Assembly: GCA_023424965.1 (NCBI GenBank)
Contig: JAFADI010000207.1
Coordinates: 1 to 61,468 of the forward strand
Origin: Bacillota bacterium
GTDB taxonomy: Bacteria > Bacillota > Clostridia > Acetivibrionales > JAFADI01
Length of the DNA stretch: 61,468 nt
Reading direction: 5' to 3'
Numbering within the stretch: position 1 is the stretch's first letter; each line of letters starts with the position of its first letter. Positions 1 through 9,200 of this stretch are shown here, in pieces. The notes under the pieces were generated by a model, which made no database searches, was not told the DNA's origin, and saw nothing but the letters and a program-made list of their open reading frames with translations. Both the position numbers and the translations under genes were made by a program.

Positions 1-807
1 TCCCTTCCTTCCTATTTGCCGTCCTATTCCTTTATCGGCGGGGCTGAACCGGTCCTCTCAAATCCCTATTACTACATCCGGAGATATGGAAATGTCCTGC
101 CGGTCATCGCACTCCGGCCTTTTGAAGCAGCTGCTTCCCGTGTCATCCCTGCCGGCGATACCACGCTGCCCAAAGCTTCCTTGAATGTGGATTTGATATC
201 CATGCCCTCTTTTTTACCGGGGGAATTGAGATACCTGTTTATAGGCCATAAAAATGCTTCCGCCGACCCGAAGCTCTATTCCTTCGATATCGTAAACCGG
301 AAGCTGTCGCAAATAGACACCGGCGTGGGCTCCTACGCTGTTTCACCCGATGGTGGCTTCATCGCCTATGTTAAAAAAACCCGGGACGATGATACTGCCG
401 AAAGGCTAATCATCGCCGATGCCAACGGAGACGCAAAAAAAGAACTCCACACCGCCCCATCCATTGCCGGCATTGTCTGGTCCTCCAGCTCGGAGTGGCT
501 TGCGTTCTCCGCGGGAGAACCTTCCAGAGGCGATGTCCACGTAATAAAACCTGACGGTACCTCCCGTGAAAAGCTGACCCAGGGCATGAACGCGGGAGGC
601 AAGCTGGCCTGGTGGGGAAAAAGACTCGCTTTTACTTCTGTAAATAACGGCATTTCAAAAGTGTACACAATCCTACTGAATATTGAGGACAAAGGATATC
701 TGCCGGAAGTTCAGGTGGCCCCTGAGAAGCAGGAAGCCTATGACAGGCTTCTTGAGGTCGTAAGGTCGGAAACTTTGAAGGTCCGCAAGAGCGGCAGCAA
801 GGTATAG
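1..807 (+). CDS. TolB/WD40-like beta-propeller protein, C-terminal part
   Basis: The reading frame is open to the left edge, so the true start lies upstream and only about 268 codons are seen. The first in-window start-like codon (TTG at 16) has no ribosome site and is not believed. The protein has the PD40/TolB-like pattern of repeated blades, for example 'SYAVSPDGGFIAYV' and 'WSSSSEWLAFS', in which an aromatic or hydrophobic strand follows SPDG-type turns. Such propellers are usually extracytoplasmic binding scaffolds, but no partner can be named. The stop TAG overlaps the ribosome site of the next gene, so the two are probably co-transcribed. The family assignment rests on blade motifs only. 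Confidence 0.6.
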   Translation, partial: SLPSYLPSYSFIGGAEPVLSNPYYYIRRYGNVLPVIALRPFEAAASRVIPAGDTTLPKASLNVDLISMPSFLPGELRYLFIGHKNASADPKLYSFDIVNRKLSQIDTGVGSYAVSPDGGFIAYVKKTRDDDTAERLIIADANGDAKKELHTAPSIAGIVWSSSSEWLAFSAGEPSRGDVHVIKPDGTSREKLTQGMNAGGKLAWWGKRLAFTSVNNGISKVYTILLNIEDKGYLPEVQVAPEKQEAYDRLLEVVRSETLKVRKSGSKV

Positions 808-811
808 GAGC

Positions 812-1390
812 ATGAAGATGAAGCTTGTTAAGAAACTCCTGGCGGTATTTTTGTTAATCGTTCTGTCCCTCGTCGTTTACATCAATGGAAATATACTCTA
901 CTCGGCAAAATATTTCCACCCGGAAAAATCGGACGTGATCATTGTTCTGGGCTGCCAGATATGGGGGCTCTCTCCCAGCTGGTCCCTTGAATACAGGCTT
1001 CAAAAGGCCCTTGACCTGTATAATGACGGCTTTGCCCCTTATGTCATTGTAAGCGGGGGACAGGGCGCCGATGAAGAGGCTACCGAAGCCAGTGTCATGA
1101 AAAAGTGGCTCAAAGAGAAGGGCGTTCCTGAAGCAAGGATCCTTGAAGAAGACAAATCCACCGATACCTTTGAAAATCTCGGCTTTTCCAAAAGCATCAT
1201 GGAGGGCAACAATTTCCGCAAAGCCCTGATCGTCACGAATGACTTCCACATCTACCGTTCCCTCCGTCTGGCAAAAAAGCTGTCCATGGAAGCTTCCGGA
1301 GGACCCGCTCCCACGGTGCGGCACTTGAAAGCCTATTATTACTTCCGCGAAATGCTGTCCGTAGTCAAAAGCTATATTCTTTACAGGTAG
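812..1390 (+). CDS. YdcF/DUF218 family membrane-anchored protein
   Basis: This 192-residue protein has one hydrophobic N-terminal segment (about residues 8-27). A DUF218 domain follows, with the hallmarks 'VIIVLGCQ', 'RLQKALDLYNDG', 'VIVSGGQG', 'ARILEEDKSTDTFENL' and 'ALIVTNDFHIYRS'. Known members (ElyC, SanA, YdcF) act at or near the cell envelope and have been tied to envelope integrity; the biochemical activity is not settled. The ATG at 812 follows the ribosome site AGGAG, which overlaps the stop of the upstream propeller gene, so the pair is a tight operon. It converges on the sensor kinase gene with only 27 bp between the stops. Confidence 0.85.
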   Translation: MKMKLVKKLLAVFLLIVLSLVVYINGNILYSAKYFHPEKSDVIIVLGCQIWGLSPSWSLEYRLQKALDLYNDGFAPYVIVSGGQGADEEATEASVMKKWLKEKGVPEARILEEDKSTDTFENLGFSKSIMEGNNFRKALIVTNDFHIYRSLRLAKKLSMEASGGPAPTVRHLKAYYYFREMLSVVKSYILYR

Positions 1391-1417
1391 GTGCCGCTGG
1401 GGTTAAAAAGCAAAAAA

Positions 1418-3499
1418 TCACTTGATGTCATAGATATCGGAAAACTCGATGGATATTTTTTCTATGCCGCTTTCCAGCTTCCCCGCCAGCAGAGGGTTCC
1501 AGCTCTCACCCTCCTCCTCGGAACTTTGAATCCTGACATTCCGTAAGAGCACATCGAACTGGGTTCCTTTCCCCGGCTCTGATTTCACCTGAACCTTCCC
1601 CCCCTGCATTTCAACCAGGGACTTTACCAGGGATAGTCCAATCCCGCTGCCTTCACTTTTTCTGGTCAGCGTTTTGTCAACCTGCCGGAACCTCTCAAAA
1701 ATATGCGAAAGGTGCTCCGGTTCTATTCCTATTCCCGTGTCTGCGACGGATATCTGGATGTACTCCCCCAGGTTTGCGACATTGACGTTGATTTCTCCGC
1801 CGGGATTTGTGAATTTTATGGCGTTGGACAGCAGGTTAAGCATCACTCTTTCCAGCATGTCCGCATCATAGGCGGTAATAAGCTCTTCCTCCTGGGTATC
1901 GAAGCTGAGGCTTATGTCCCTGCCCCTGGCATAGCTGACAACGGACTGGGTTATGCCTTCCACCAGGTCTACAATGTTGTGGTTTCTCATCTCGGTTTTG
2001 TAAAAGGAGGCTTCAATTTTGGTGGTATCAATCAAATTGTTTATCAACCTCAGGAGCCTGTAACAATTCTGCCTCATCACTCCTGCCGTTTTTTCCACAT
2101 TTGCTATCCTGCCGGCGCTTCCCGTGTCTTTCAGATAAAGCTCATACAGTTGGATGGAGGACAGGATGATGTTTAAAGGGGTACGAAACTCATGGGATAT
2201 ATTGGCGAAAAACTCGTTCTTGATTTTGTCATACTCAATTTCTTTCTCCTGGATTTGGTTAAACGCTGAAACCAGCAGGCCCAGCTCATCGTTTGACGTA
2301 ATAACGATCTTTCTCCTGTTTCCCTGTACTTTTCCTTCCGCCAGGTCCATGAGCTTTGTGGATACCAGCCGGATGTCCTTCGCTATAAGATGGGAAAAAT
2401 AGTACATTACAATGATGCTTACAGCTGAAAGCACAACCAGGGCCACGATATAGTAAAATATGGTCTTATCTGACGCCACTTCGTATATGATGCCCGCCCT
2501 CAGAACGGTGCCCCCCACCGGCAGTTGCTTCACAACCCCCTGGGTTTCCAGGGTATCGCCATAAAGCCTGTCTCCGTTCACAGGATCATCAAGGTAGTAC
2601 TTCAGGTGATAGGAAAGCGCTCTTTTATCTGAAGTAAGAATCTCATCTTTTTCGTCAACCACAAAAGCCGTCGCCCTGGAACCACCGACGCTTATTTCCT
2701 TTAATGCATCCAGCAGGGCGCCCGAATCCCCGAATCCGGGCTTTGTACATGCTGCCACGGTCAGCTTTTCCCTTGCCACCTCATAAAGCACATCGCCTTT
2801 ATCCTCAATAAGTCTTGCATACCCCAGGGAAGCAGTTATTATAATCCCTGCAATAAAGAGAGCTACCATCACACCGAAGATTTTAATTCCCAGGTTGATA
2901 TTTTTGCCCGGGTTTATGGAGTAATTATTTATCCTGATTAAAATCCTGGTAAAAATCGACTTGGAGAAAATATAGGACAAAATCGCTGCAACGGAAGCCC
3001 CGCCAAGGGAAATTGCACTTAATTTGAGCGCCACAACGTATGGGACAGTCCTTATTGTACTTACCAAAAGAAAAAGAACTGCTATGCACAGGACCGCCGC
3101 CGCAAGCTGGCCGGTGTATATGAAATACGGCAGGTTATAGCACCTTTCTACCATTCTTTCTCTTTGAGCCCCATCGCAATGATCTTTGTCAATGAACCGT
3201 GTCCAATCCTTTATATGCCTCAACACATAGCCTAAAATGGCAGTGGAACATAAAATATAAAAAATTCCCGCCGTAAGGAATTGGCGATTATAACCTGCCA
3301 CACTTCCTGCATTTATCTGGCGGAACCTGGGGCTATAGCCCATTGCTATAGGTACCAGCAGGTAAAAAGTCCCTATGGTGAAGAGGCCTACCGTGTTGTA
3401 CATCAAAATAATAACCACCCTGCTGTGACCGCCAATGACCCTGTCCAACAGTTTTTGAAACCCCGTCTTCAAAGTGCCGAAGCACCTGTTGAAAAGCAC
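1418..3499 (-). CDS. multi-spanning membrane sensor histidine kinase
   Basis: This is a 693-residue sensor kinase. Five hydrophobic segments fall in the first 230 residues (about 27-52, 73-92, 124-147, 152-180, 202-228). An extracytoplasmic stretch of about 120 residues, a sixth segment (about 348-370) and a HAMP linker follow. The HisKA box 'SHEFRTP' places the phospho-acceptor at His436. The ATP-binding domain shows the N box 'NLLSNAIKFT' and the G boxes 'DTGIG' and 'GSGIGLSL'. It is expected to autophosphorylate and pass phosphate to a response regulator, but none is adjacent, so it is an orphan. The start is a GTG preceded by a G-rich ribosome site. The signal is unknown; the five-segment N-terminus could be a separate sensory module. 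Confidence 0.9.
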   Translation of the reverse strand: MLFNRCFGTLKTGFQKLLDRVIGGHSRVVIILMYNTVGLFTIGTFYLLVPIAMGYSPRFRQINAGSVAGYNRQFLTAGIFYILCSTAILGYVLRHIKDWTRFIDKDHCDGAQRERMVERCYNLPYFIYTGQLAAAVLCIAVLFLLVSTIRTVPYVVALKLSAISLGGASVAAILSYIFSKSIFTRILIRINNYSINPGKNINLGIKIFGVMVALFIAGIIITASLGYARLIEDKGDVLYEVAREKLTVAACTKPGFGDSGALLDALKEISVGGSRATAFVVDEKDEILTSDKRALSYHLKYYLDDPVNGDRLYGDTLETQGVVKQLPVGGTVLRAGIIYEVASDKTIFYYIVALVVLSAVSIIVMYYFSHLIAKDIRLVSTKLMDLAEGKVQGNRRKIVITSNDELGLLVSAFNQIQEKEIEYDKIKNEFFANISHEFRTPLNIILSSIQLYELYLKDTGSAGRIANVEKTAGVMRQNCYRLLRLINNLIDTTKIEASFYKTEMRNHNIVDLVEGITQSVVSYARGRDISLSFDTQEEELITAYDADMLERVMLNLLSNAIKFTNPGGEINVNVANLGEYIQISVADTGIGIEPEHLSHIFERFRQVDKTLTRKSEGSGIGLSLVKSLVEMQGGKVQVKSEPGKGTQFDVLLRNVRIQSSEEEGESWNPLLAGKLESGIEKISIEFSDIYDIK

Positions 3500-3575
3500 T
3501 CCCTAGTTCCCCCTAAAACGAAAAAATATATCATCCCGCAATCTTCTTTTTATTCCTTTATTTTATATTATTTGC

Positions 3576-3609
3576 AAAAAAAAACTACCCTTCCGGGTAG
3601 CTTTTTTTG
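3576..3609 (-). terminator. bidirectional terminator after atpC
   Basis: CTACCC (3585-3590) and GGGTAG (3595-3600) form a 6-bp stem with a four-base loop. On the minus strand a run of nine or more Ts follows, and on the plus strand there is a seven-T tail. It sits one base after the atpC stop and ends the ATP synthase transcript. It also separates that operon from the downstream kinase gene. Confidence 0.85.
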
Positions 3610-4020
3610 TTATTTATTATTCTCTTTTGTTACCTTTAACCTTGCCAGAGCCCTTGCCAGAGCGGCCTGGCTCCTTACATACTCAACCTGGTCAAGCTGT
3701 CTGTGAAGCCTTTCCTCCGCTCTTTCCTTGGCCGCCTTGGCCCTGTTTATATCAATTTCATTGGGCCATTCTGCGGAATCTGTAAGTACAACCGTTTTTT
3801 CCTGCTTTACCTCCATAAAGCCTTCCGTCAGGACAGCCTCAAGCCAATCGCCATCCTTTTTTATCTTTATGGGGCCCACAGCAACAGCCACTACCATGGG
3901 CGTATGTCCGGCAAGTATTCCCATCTCACCTTCAGGAGTTTTCAATACCACCATTTCAACTTCACCCGAAAAGAATTTTCTATCGGGCGTCACTATTTCA
4001 AGATTAAAAGTAGCCGCCAT
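3610..4020 (-). CDS. atpC: F1 ATP synthase epsilon subunit
   Basis: This 136-residue protein begins 'FNLEIVTPDRKFFSGEVEM', the usual start of the epsilon beta-sandwich, and carries the conserved 'GILAGHTPM' segment. Epsilon is part of the central stalk, and its C-terminal helices can inhibit ATP hydrolysis. The C-terminal 45 residues are Ala/Arg/Glu-rich, as expected for the helical hairpin. It is the last gene of the operon, 12 bp after atpD, and is followed at once by the terminator. Length and position are normal. Confidence 0.97.
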   Translation of the reverse strand: MAATFNLEIVTPDRKFFSGEVEMVVLKTPEGEMGILAGHTPMVVAVAVGPIKIKKDGDWLEAVLTEGFMEVKQEKTVVLTDSAEWPNEIDINRAKAAKERAEERLHRQLDQVEYVRSQAALARALARLKVTKENNK

Positions 4021-4032
4021 AAAAGCACCTTC

Positions 4033-5424
4033 TTACATATTTTTAGCATGTTCGTATACTTCATCAATGGTACCCTTCATATAGAAGGCCGCTTCCGGAA
4101 TATCGTCCATTTTACCGTCGATGATTTCCTTGAAGCCCCGGATGGTTTCTTTGATCGGAACATACTTTCCTGAATATCCGGTAAAGACTTCAGCTACGAA
4201 GAAAGGCTGGGACAGATAACGCTCAATCTTTCTCGCCCTGTAAACCACCAGTTTGTCATCTTCCGACAATTCATCCATACCCAAAATGGCGATGATGTCC
4301 TGAAGTTCCTTATATCTTTGCAGGGTTTCCTGAACCCTTCTGGCAACAGTATAGTGTTCTTCTCCCAAAATAACCGGGTCCAATATCCTGGAGGAGGAGT
4401 CCAGAGGATCCACCGCCGGATAGATACCTTTTTCAACCTGCTGCCTTGAAAGCACCGTGGTTGCATCCAGATGGGCAAAGGTAGTGGCCGGAGCAGGGTC
4501 CGTCAAGTCGTCGGCAGGTACATAAACCGCCTGTACGGATGTGATGGAGCCTTTTCTGGTAGAAGTGATTCTTTCCTGCAGAGCACCTACGTCGGTGGCC
4601 AGCGTGGGCTGATAACCAACGGCAGAGGGGACCCTTCCCAGGAGAGCGGACACTTCCGAGCCAGCCTGGATAAATCTGAAGATATTGTCGATGAAGAGCA
4701 AAACGTCCTGGCCCATTTCATCCCTGAAATATTCAGCCATTGTCAACCCCGTCAGACCAACTCGCATTCTGGCTCCCGGGGGCTCATTCATCTGTCCGAA
4801 CACCATGGCTGTTTTAGCGATAACCCCTGACTCCGTCATCTCACTAAGCAGGTCGTTTCCTTCTCTGGTTCTTTCGCCAACGCCGGTGAAAACAGAGTAT
4901 CCGCCGTGCTCCGTAGCGATATTTCTTATAAGTTCCTGGATAAGAACCGTCTTACCAACGCCGGCCCCTCCGAAAAGTCCTATTTTACCGCCCTTTGCAT
5001 AGGGTGCAAGAAGGTCGATAACCTTGATGCCGGTCTCAAAGAGTTCCGTTGCCGGCTTCTGATCTTCAAAACCCGGTGCCGGCCTGTGGATGGGGTAAGT
5101 CTTCTCGGCATTGGCAGGCCCTTTCTTGTCGATAGGCTCACCGATTACGTTAAACACCCTGCCCAGAACTTCCTTTCCAACAGGTACATTGATGGCATCG
5201 CCCGTGTCCACAACTTCCATACCTCTCACAAGGCCATCTGTGGAAGACATGGCAACGCACCTTACTACTTCATTTCCAAGGTGCTGCATTACTTCTGCCG
5301 TTACATGCTCTCCCTGATTTTCTATCTTAAGAGCATTGTAGATTTTAGGCAGATTACCGCTTTCGAACCTGACGTCGATAACCGGACCTATAATCTGAAC
5401 TATACTTCCAACGTTTTGCGCCAT
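4033..5424 (-). CDS. atpD: F1 ATP synthase beta subunit
   Basis: This is the 463-residue catalytic subunit. The P-loop 'GGAGVGKTVLIQELI' lies near residue 150, followed by 'GERTREGNDL' with the catalytic glutamate, the Walker B 'VLLFIDNIFRF' and the DELSEED-loop equivalent 'GMDELSEDDKLVV'. It makes ATP at the alpha/beta interface of the F1 head. The gene follows atpG after 103 bp. That spacer contains a possible imperfect stem (GCAGG with CCTGC, about 5464-5490) but no other gene. Everything looks intact. Confidence 0.99.
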   Translation of the reverse strand: MAQNVGSIVQIIGPVIDVRFESGNLPKIYNALKIENQGEHVTAEVMQHLGNEVVRCVAMSSTDGLVRGMEVVDTGDAINVPVGKEVLGRVFNVIGEPIDKKGPANAEKTYPIHRPAPGFEDQKPATELFETGIKVIDLLAPYAKGGKIGLFGGAGVGKTVLIQELIRNIATEHGGYSVFTGVGERTREGNDLLSEMTESGVIAKTAMVFGQMNEPPGARMRVGLTGLTMAEYFRDEMGQDVLLFIDNIFRFIQAGSEVSALLGRVPSAVGYQPTLATDVGALQERITSTRKGSITSVQAVYVPADDLTDPAPATTFAHLDATTVLSRQQVEKGIYPAVDPLDSSSRILDPVILGEEHYTVARRVQETLQRYKELQDIIAILGMDELSEDDKLVVYRARKIERYLSQPFFVAEVFTGYSGKYVPIKETIRGFKEIIDGKMDDIPEAAFYMKGTIDEVYEHAKNM

Positions 5425-5527
5425 AAAATTTCACTCCGTCCATTTGCTTAGTTAGTAGATGAGCGCAGGAGGCTGCATCACTCTCCGCCTGCTTGCACTA
5501 CCATGTAAAATATATTTAAAAACTATA

Positions 5528-6415
5528 TTATTTTAAAGCTTCAGCTCCGCCTACGATTTCCGAAATCTCCTGGGTTATTGCAGCCTGCCGCGCCCTGTTG
5601 TAGAACAGGTTAAGCCTTTGCAGCATTTCATCCGCATTTGCCGTAGCATTGTCCATTGCAGACATTCTGGCACTCTGTTCGCTGGTAAAGGCTTCAACCA
5701 GGGCTCCGTACATGATGCCCTTGACATATTTGGGGATAAGGACATTGAAAACCGCATTGGCAGACGGCTCGTAGCTCAGGGCCTCATCAATGGTCTCCGG
5801 GATGTCCTCAGGCATCTTCAGCTCGGCTTTCAAAGCCCCCAGTTCCAGAGGCAGCAATTTCATCATCTTCGGCATCAGCTTTATCGGAGATATCATATGG
5901 GTATAAATAAGATAAATCTCGTCCACTGCTTCCGTTTCATAAAGCTTGAGCACGATCTCGGCCATTTCTCTGGCCCTGAAAGTATTGGGATTCTGCACGG
6001 GAAAGTCAAATTCCGGGTAAACGTTATGCTTGTTTCTTGTAAAATAGTTTCTTCCCAGATTTCCCGCAACGAGCAGCAAAGACCCGGGATTTTCTTTAAC
6101 GCTTTTTTCAGCAAGCTTGAAAATATTGCTGTTGTAGCCCCCCGCAAGTCCTTTGTCACCGGACATTACCACATATGCCTTCTTGCGGCCTGTCTTCTCA
6201 TTGCGCACATCGAAGAAACCACTTTCAAGGATCCCACTGTGGGCGAGAATATCCGCAATGGTATCCTTGACCTTCTGAAAGTAAGGGGCCGTCTGTTCCA
6301 ACTGCTGGCGGGCCCTTTTCAGCTTTGCAGCCGAAATCAGCTTCATGGCCTTGGTTATTTGCCGGGTTTCCCTGATGCTCTTTATTCTGGATTTTATTTC
6401 ACGCATGTTTGCCAT
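5528..6415 (-). CDS. atpG: F1 ATP synthase gamma subunit
   Basis: This 295-residue rotor-shaft protein starts 'MANMREIKSRIKSIRETRQITKAM' and ends with 'NRARQAAITQEISEIVGGAEAL', the two conserved helices that form the coiled coil inside the alpha3beta3 ring. The central Rossmann-like part contains 'VMSGDKGLAGGYNSN'. It turns within F1 and couples rotation of the c-ring to catalysis. It lies 14 bp after atpA. No unusual insertion is seen. Confidence 0.98.
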   Translation of the reverse strand: MANMREIKSRIKSIRETRQITKAMKLISAAKLKRARQQLEQTAPYFQKVKDTIADILAHSGILESGFFDVRNEKTGRKKAYVVMSGDKGLAGGYNSNIFKLAEKSVKENPGSLLLVAGNLGRNYFTRNKHNVYPEFDFPVQNPNTFRAREMAEIVLKLYETEAVDEIYLIYTHMISPIKLMPKMMKLLPLELGALKAELKMPEDIPETIDEALSYEPSANAVFNVLIPKYVKGIMYGALVEAFTSEQSARMSAMDNATANADEMLQRLNLFYNRARQAAITQEISEIVGGAEALK

Positions 6416-6429
6416 AATCGCATTGCCCC

Positions 6430-7941
6430 TTACCTTGTGAACTCGGCTTTGTATTCATCCAGGGCTTTCTTCAGGAGTTCCTCCGTCTGAGGCTTAAGTT
6501 CTCCTGTCTCCCGTATAGCCTGGGAAATCTGGGGATATTTTTCCTTAAGGAATTCAACAAGTCCCGAATTGAATTTCCTTACCGCACTTACCGGAACATC
6601 CATGAGATATTTGCTGGTAGCGGCATAAAGGACGATAACCTGATCTTCAACAGGCATTGTGGCATACTGGGGCTGTTTGAGTGTTTCCATCAGCCGCTCT
6701 CCCTGTGTAAGCTTATCCCTTGTGGCTTTGTCCAGGTCTGAGCCGAACTGGGCAAAAACCGCCAATTCCCTGTACTGTGCGAGATTTATCCTGAGAGGAC
6801 CCGCAATCTTTTTCATTGCCTTTATCTGGGCTGCGCCTCCAACCCTGGATACCGATATACCTACGTTGACAGCAGGCCTCTGGCCGGAGAAAAAGAGTTC
6901 GGATTCAAGGAATATCTGTCCGTCGGTAATGGAAATAACGTTTGTCGGTATATAAGCAGATACGTCGCCTGCCTGGGTCTCGATAATCGGAAGTGCGGTG
7001 ATGGAACCGCCCCCAAGCTCATCGCTCAGTCTGGCAGACCTCTCAAGCAGTCTTGAGTGGAGATAGAACACGTCTCCGGGATAGGCTTCACGTCCGGGCG
7101 GACGCCTGAGAAGCAGTGACATGGCTCGATAGGCAACAGCATGCTTGGACAGGTCGTCGTAAATGATCAAAACGTCCCTGTTGCTTCTGTACATGAACTC
7201 TTCCGCCATGGCACAGCCGGCATAAGGAGCCATATACTGTACAGGCGCCATGTCGCTGGCAGTAGCGGATACGATAATGGTATAATCCATGGCTCCAAAT
7301 TTTTCTAGAGTCCTAACAATACCTGCCACGGTTGATGCCTTCTGTCCGATGGCTACATATACGCAGATTACATCCTTGCCCTTCTGGTTAATGATGGTGT
7401 CGATTGCTATCGCCGTTTTACCCGTCTGCCTGTCGCCGATGATCAATTCTCTCTGACCCCGACCGATGGGCGTCAGCGCATCGACAATCATTACACCTGT
7501 TTGAAGCGGCGTATTAACGGATTTTCTTTCTACAACACCGGGAGCGGTAAAGTCTATAGGTCTGTAGTTCTCAGTAACGATCTCCCCTTTTCCGTCCAGG
7601 GCCTCGCCCAAAGGATTTACAACCCTTCCGATCATGGCATCCCCAACGGGTACCTGTACCGTTCTTCCCGTTCTTTTAACAGTTGAGCCTTCCTTGATGT
7701 CTCCTTCAAATCCTAAAAGCACGCAGCCCACATTGTCTTCTTCCAGGTTCAGCGCCATGCCGAAGACTCCGTTTTCAAATTCCAGAAGTTCGCCGTACAT
7801 GCACTTTTCAAGCCCATATATTCTGGCAATACCGTCACCGGCCTGCAAAACATAACCGGTGTCATCGGTTTTTGTCTTAATGCCGTAGCTTTCAATCTGC
7901 TGCTTTATTATGGAACTAATTTCTTCCGGCCTGAGATTCAT
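6430..7941 (-). CDS. atpA: F1 ATP synthase alpha subunit
   Basis: This 503-residue non-catalytic nucleotide-binding subunit has the P-loop 'GDRQTGKTAIAIDTI' near residue 170, 'LIIYDDLSKHAVAYR' as Walker B region, and the 'SVSRVGGAAQIKAMK' segment that carries the arginine finger reaching into the beta catalytic site. The N-terminal crown domain is present. The gene follows atpH after a 109-bp spacer with no other gene visible. Length and motifs are those of a functional subunit. Confidence 0.99.
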   Translation of the reverse strand: MNLRPEEISSIIKQQIESYGIKTKTDDTGYVLQAGDGIARIYGLEKCMYGELLEFENGVFGMALNLEEDNVGCVLLGFEGDIKEGSTVKRTGRTVQVPVGDAMIGRVVNPLGEALDGKGEIVTENYRPIDFTAPGVVERKSVNTPLQTGVMIVDALTPIGRGQRELIIGDRQTGKTAIAIDTIINQKGKDVICVYVAIGQKASTVAGIVRTLEKFGAMDYTIIVSATASDMAPVQYMAPYAGCAMAEEFMYRSNRDVLIIYDDLSKHAVAYRAMSLLLRRPPGREAYPGDVFYLHSRLLERSARLSDELGGGSITALPIIETQAGDVSAYIPTNVISITDGQIFLESELFFSGQRPAVNVGISVSRVGGAAQIKAMKKIAGPLRINLAQYRELAVFAQFGSDLDKATRDKLTQGERLMETLKQPQYATMPVEDQVIVLYAATSKYLMDVPVSAVRKFNSGLVEFLKEKYPQISQAIRETGELKPQTEELLKKALDEYKAEFTR

Positions 7942-8050
7942 ATCATCACCCCTATTAAGATTAAGACTGGGACCAAGACGAATTTAAGAAATACCGGCGG
8001 CATGTTCTTAACTTCAATCTCAATTCTACAGCTTCTTATCATTTAAAGTG

Positions 8051-8584
8051 TTATTTTGCAATGACCGCCTTCAGGGATTCCAGTCTTCCTTTTACCGATC
8101 CGTCAATCACCTTGTCCCCGATTACAACCTTAACGCCCCCGATGAGCCCGGCGTCAACACTCACGTTGACGGTAGCCGCTGCCGCACCGTAAATCCCTGT
8201 GTACTTGTCTTTTATCTTATTAATCTGCTCCTCCGACAATGGGATGGCAGAAATAATTGTCATGTTCAATATGTTCCGCTTCCTGTCAGCAAGCCTGACA
8301 TATTCGTCCAATATACCCGGCAGCTGCTTTATTCTGCCCTTTTCGAGTAAAAGCATGAAGAAGTTGACCAGAACCGGATTGACCTGGTTTTCAAGCAGCT
8401 TCTTCAGGACCTCTTTCTTAACCTCGGTCTTGACTTCAGGATTCAGAACAAAGTATTTGAAGTCAGGCTGGGTGTTGAAAATATTGACTACTGCCTCAAA
8501 GTCTCTCTGATATTCGTCAATAGCTCCTGCCTGTGCGGATATCTGTACCAGCGCTTCTGCGTACCGTCTCTCAACTAAAGGCAT
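8051..8584 (-). CDS. atpH: F1 ATP synthase delta subunit (peripheral stalk)
   Basis: This 177-residue protein starts 'MPLVERRYAEALVQIS', the usual beginning of the delta/OSCP N-terminal helical domain, and has the conserved C-terminal 'VDAGLIGGVKVVIGDKVIDGSVKGRLESLK'-type strand pair (key residues G-L-I-G-G and D-x-S). It caps the F1 head and joins it to subunit b. Its ATG overlaps the atpF stop by one base (TAATG), which suggests translational coupling of b and delta. Confidence 0.97.
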   Translation of the reverse strand: MPLVERRYAEALVQISAQAGAIDEYQRDFEAVVNIFNTQPDFKYFVLNPEVKTEVKKEVLKKLLENQVNPVLVNFFMLLLEKGRIKQLPGILDEYVRLADRKRNILNMTIISAIPLSEEQINKIKDKYTGIYGAAAATVNVSVDAGLIGGVKVVIGDKVIDGSVKGRLESLKAVIAK

Positions 8585-9066
8585 TATGCTGCACCTGCCT
8601 CGTCTATGAATTTGTCAACAAGTGCTTTGTTGCTCGCCGTATCCATATTCGCTTCGAGAACTTTCGTAGCGGCCGCCAGTGCCAGACCTGCCACCTGACC
8701 CCTGATTTCCTTGATCATCTGGTCTCTTTCACGCTCAATTTCGGCCCTTGCGTTGACAAGAACAGTTTCCGCATCCTGCTTTGCAGCGGCTAAAATTGAA
8801 TCATACTCCCGGTTGGCTTTGGCTTTGGCATCATTGATGATCCGTTCCGCCTCGTCCTTCGCCCCTCTTATCTGGTCCTCGTAGGATTTCTTTAGTTGGA
8901 GGGCATCCGCCTTGTTTTTTTCTGCGTTTTCAATCGATTCTTTGATTGAATTCGTCCTGTTGTCCATAAACTGTGTAACAGGCTTAAAAAGGATCTTACG
9001 CATAAACCAGTATAAAACCAGTAAATTTACCGCAACCCATATAAATGTCGGTCCAAATTTTAACAT
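8584..9066 (-). CDS. atpF: F0 ATP synthase subunit b
   Basis: This 160-residue protein has one N-terminal membrane helix (about residues 7-24, 'FIWVAVNLLVLYWFM') followed by 'RKILFKPVTQFMDNRT'. A long charged Ala/Lys/Glu/Asp-rich helix then forms the peripheral-stalk dimer. It holds the F1 head against rotation. It follows atpE after a 134-bp spacer that contains a strong stem-loop, and its stop overlaps the start of atpH. Confidence 0.97.
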   Translation of the reverse strand: MLKFGPTFIWVAVNLLVLYWFMRKILFKPVTQFMDNRTNSIKESIENAEKNKADALQLKKSYEDQIRGAKDEAERIINDAKAKANREYDSILAAAKQDAETVLVNARAEIERERDQMIKEIRGQVAGLALAAATKVLEANMDTASNKALVDKFIDEAGAA

Positions 9067-9146
9067 CGTATCATTCCCCTTCGTAACTGCTTCCAGTGCA
9101 TTATTTTAAAGCCTGTGAACAACCAGGCATTGTTTCCATCATTCGT

Positions 9147-9182
9147 ATGTGAAAGAGGAGCTTAAAGCCTCCCCTTTCACAT
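9147..9182 (-). other. stem-loop between atpE and atpF
   Basis: ATGTGAAAGAGGAG (9147-9160) and CTCCCCTTTCACAT (9169-9182) form a 14-bp stem with one mismatch and an 8-base loop. No T tract follows on the minus strand, so it does not look like a full terminator. It lies 19 bp after the atpE stop. It may stabilise the upstream message or act as a processing point that raises yield of the c subunit, which is needed in many copies. Confidence 0.65.
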
Positions 9183-9200
9183 ATCTAAACGATTGATTTC

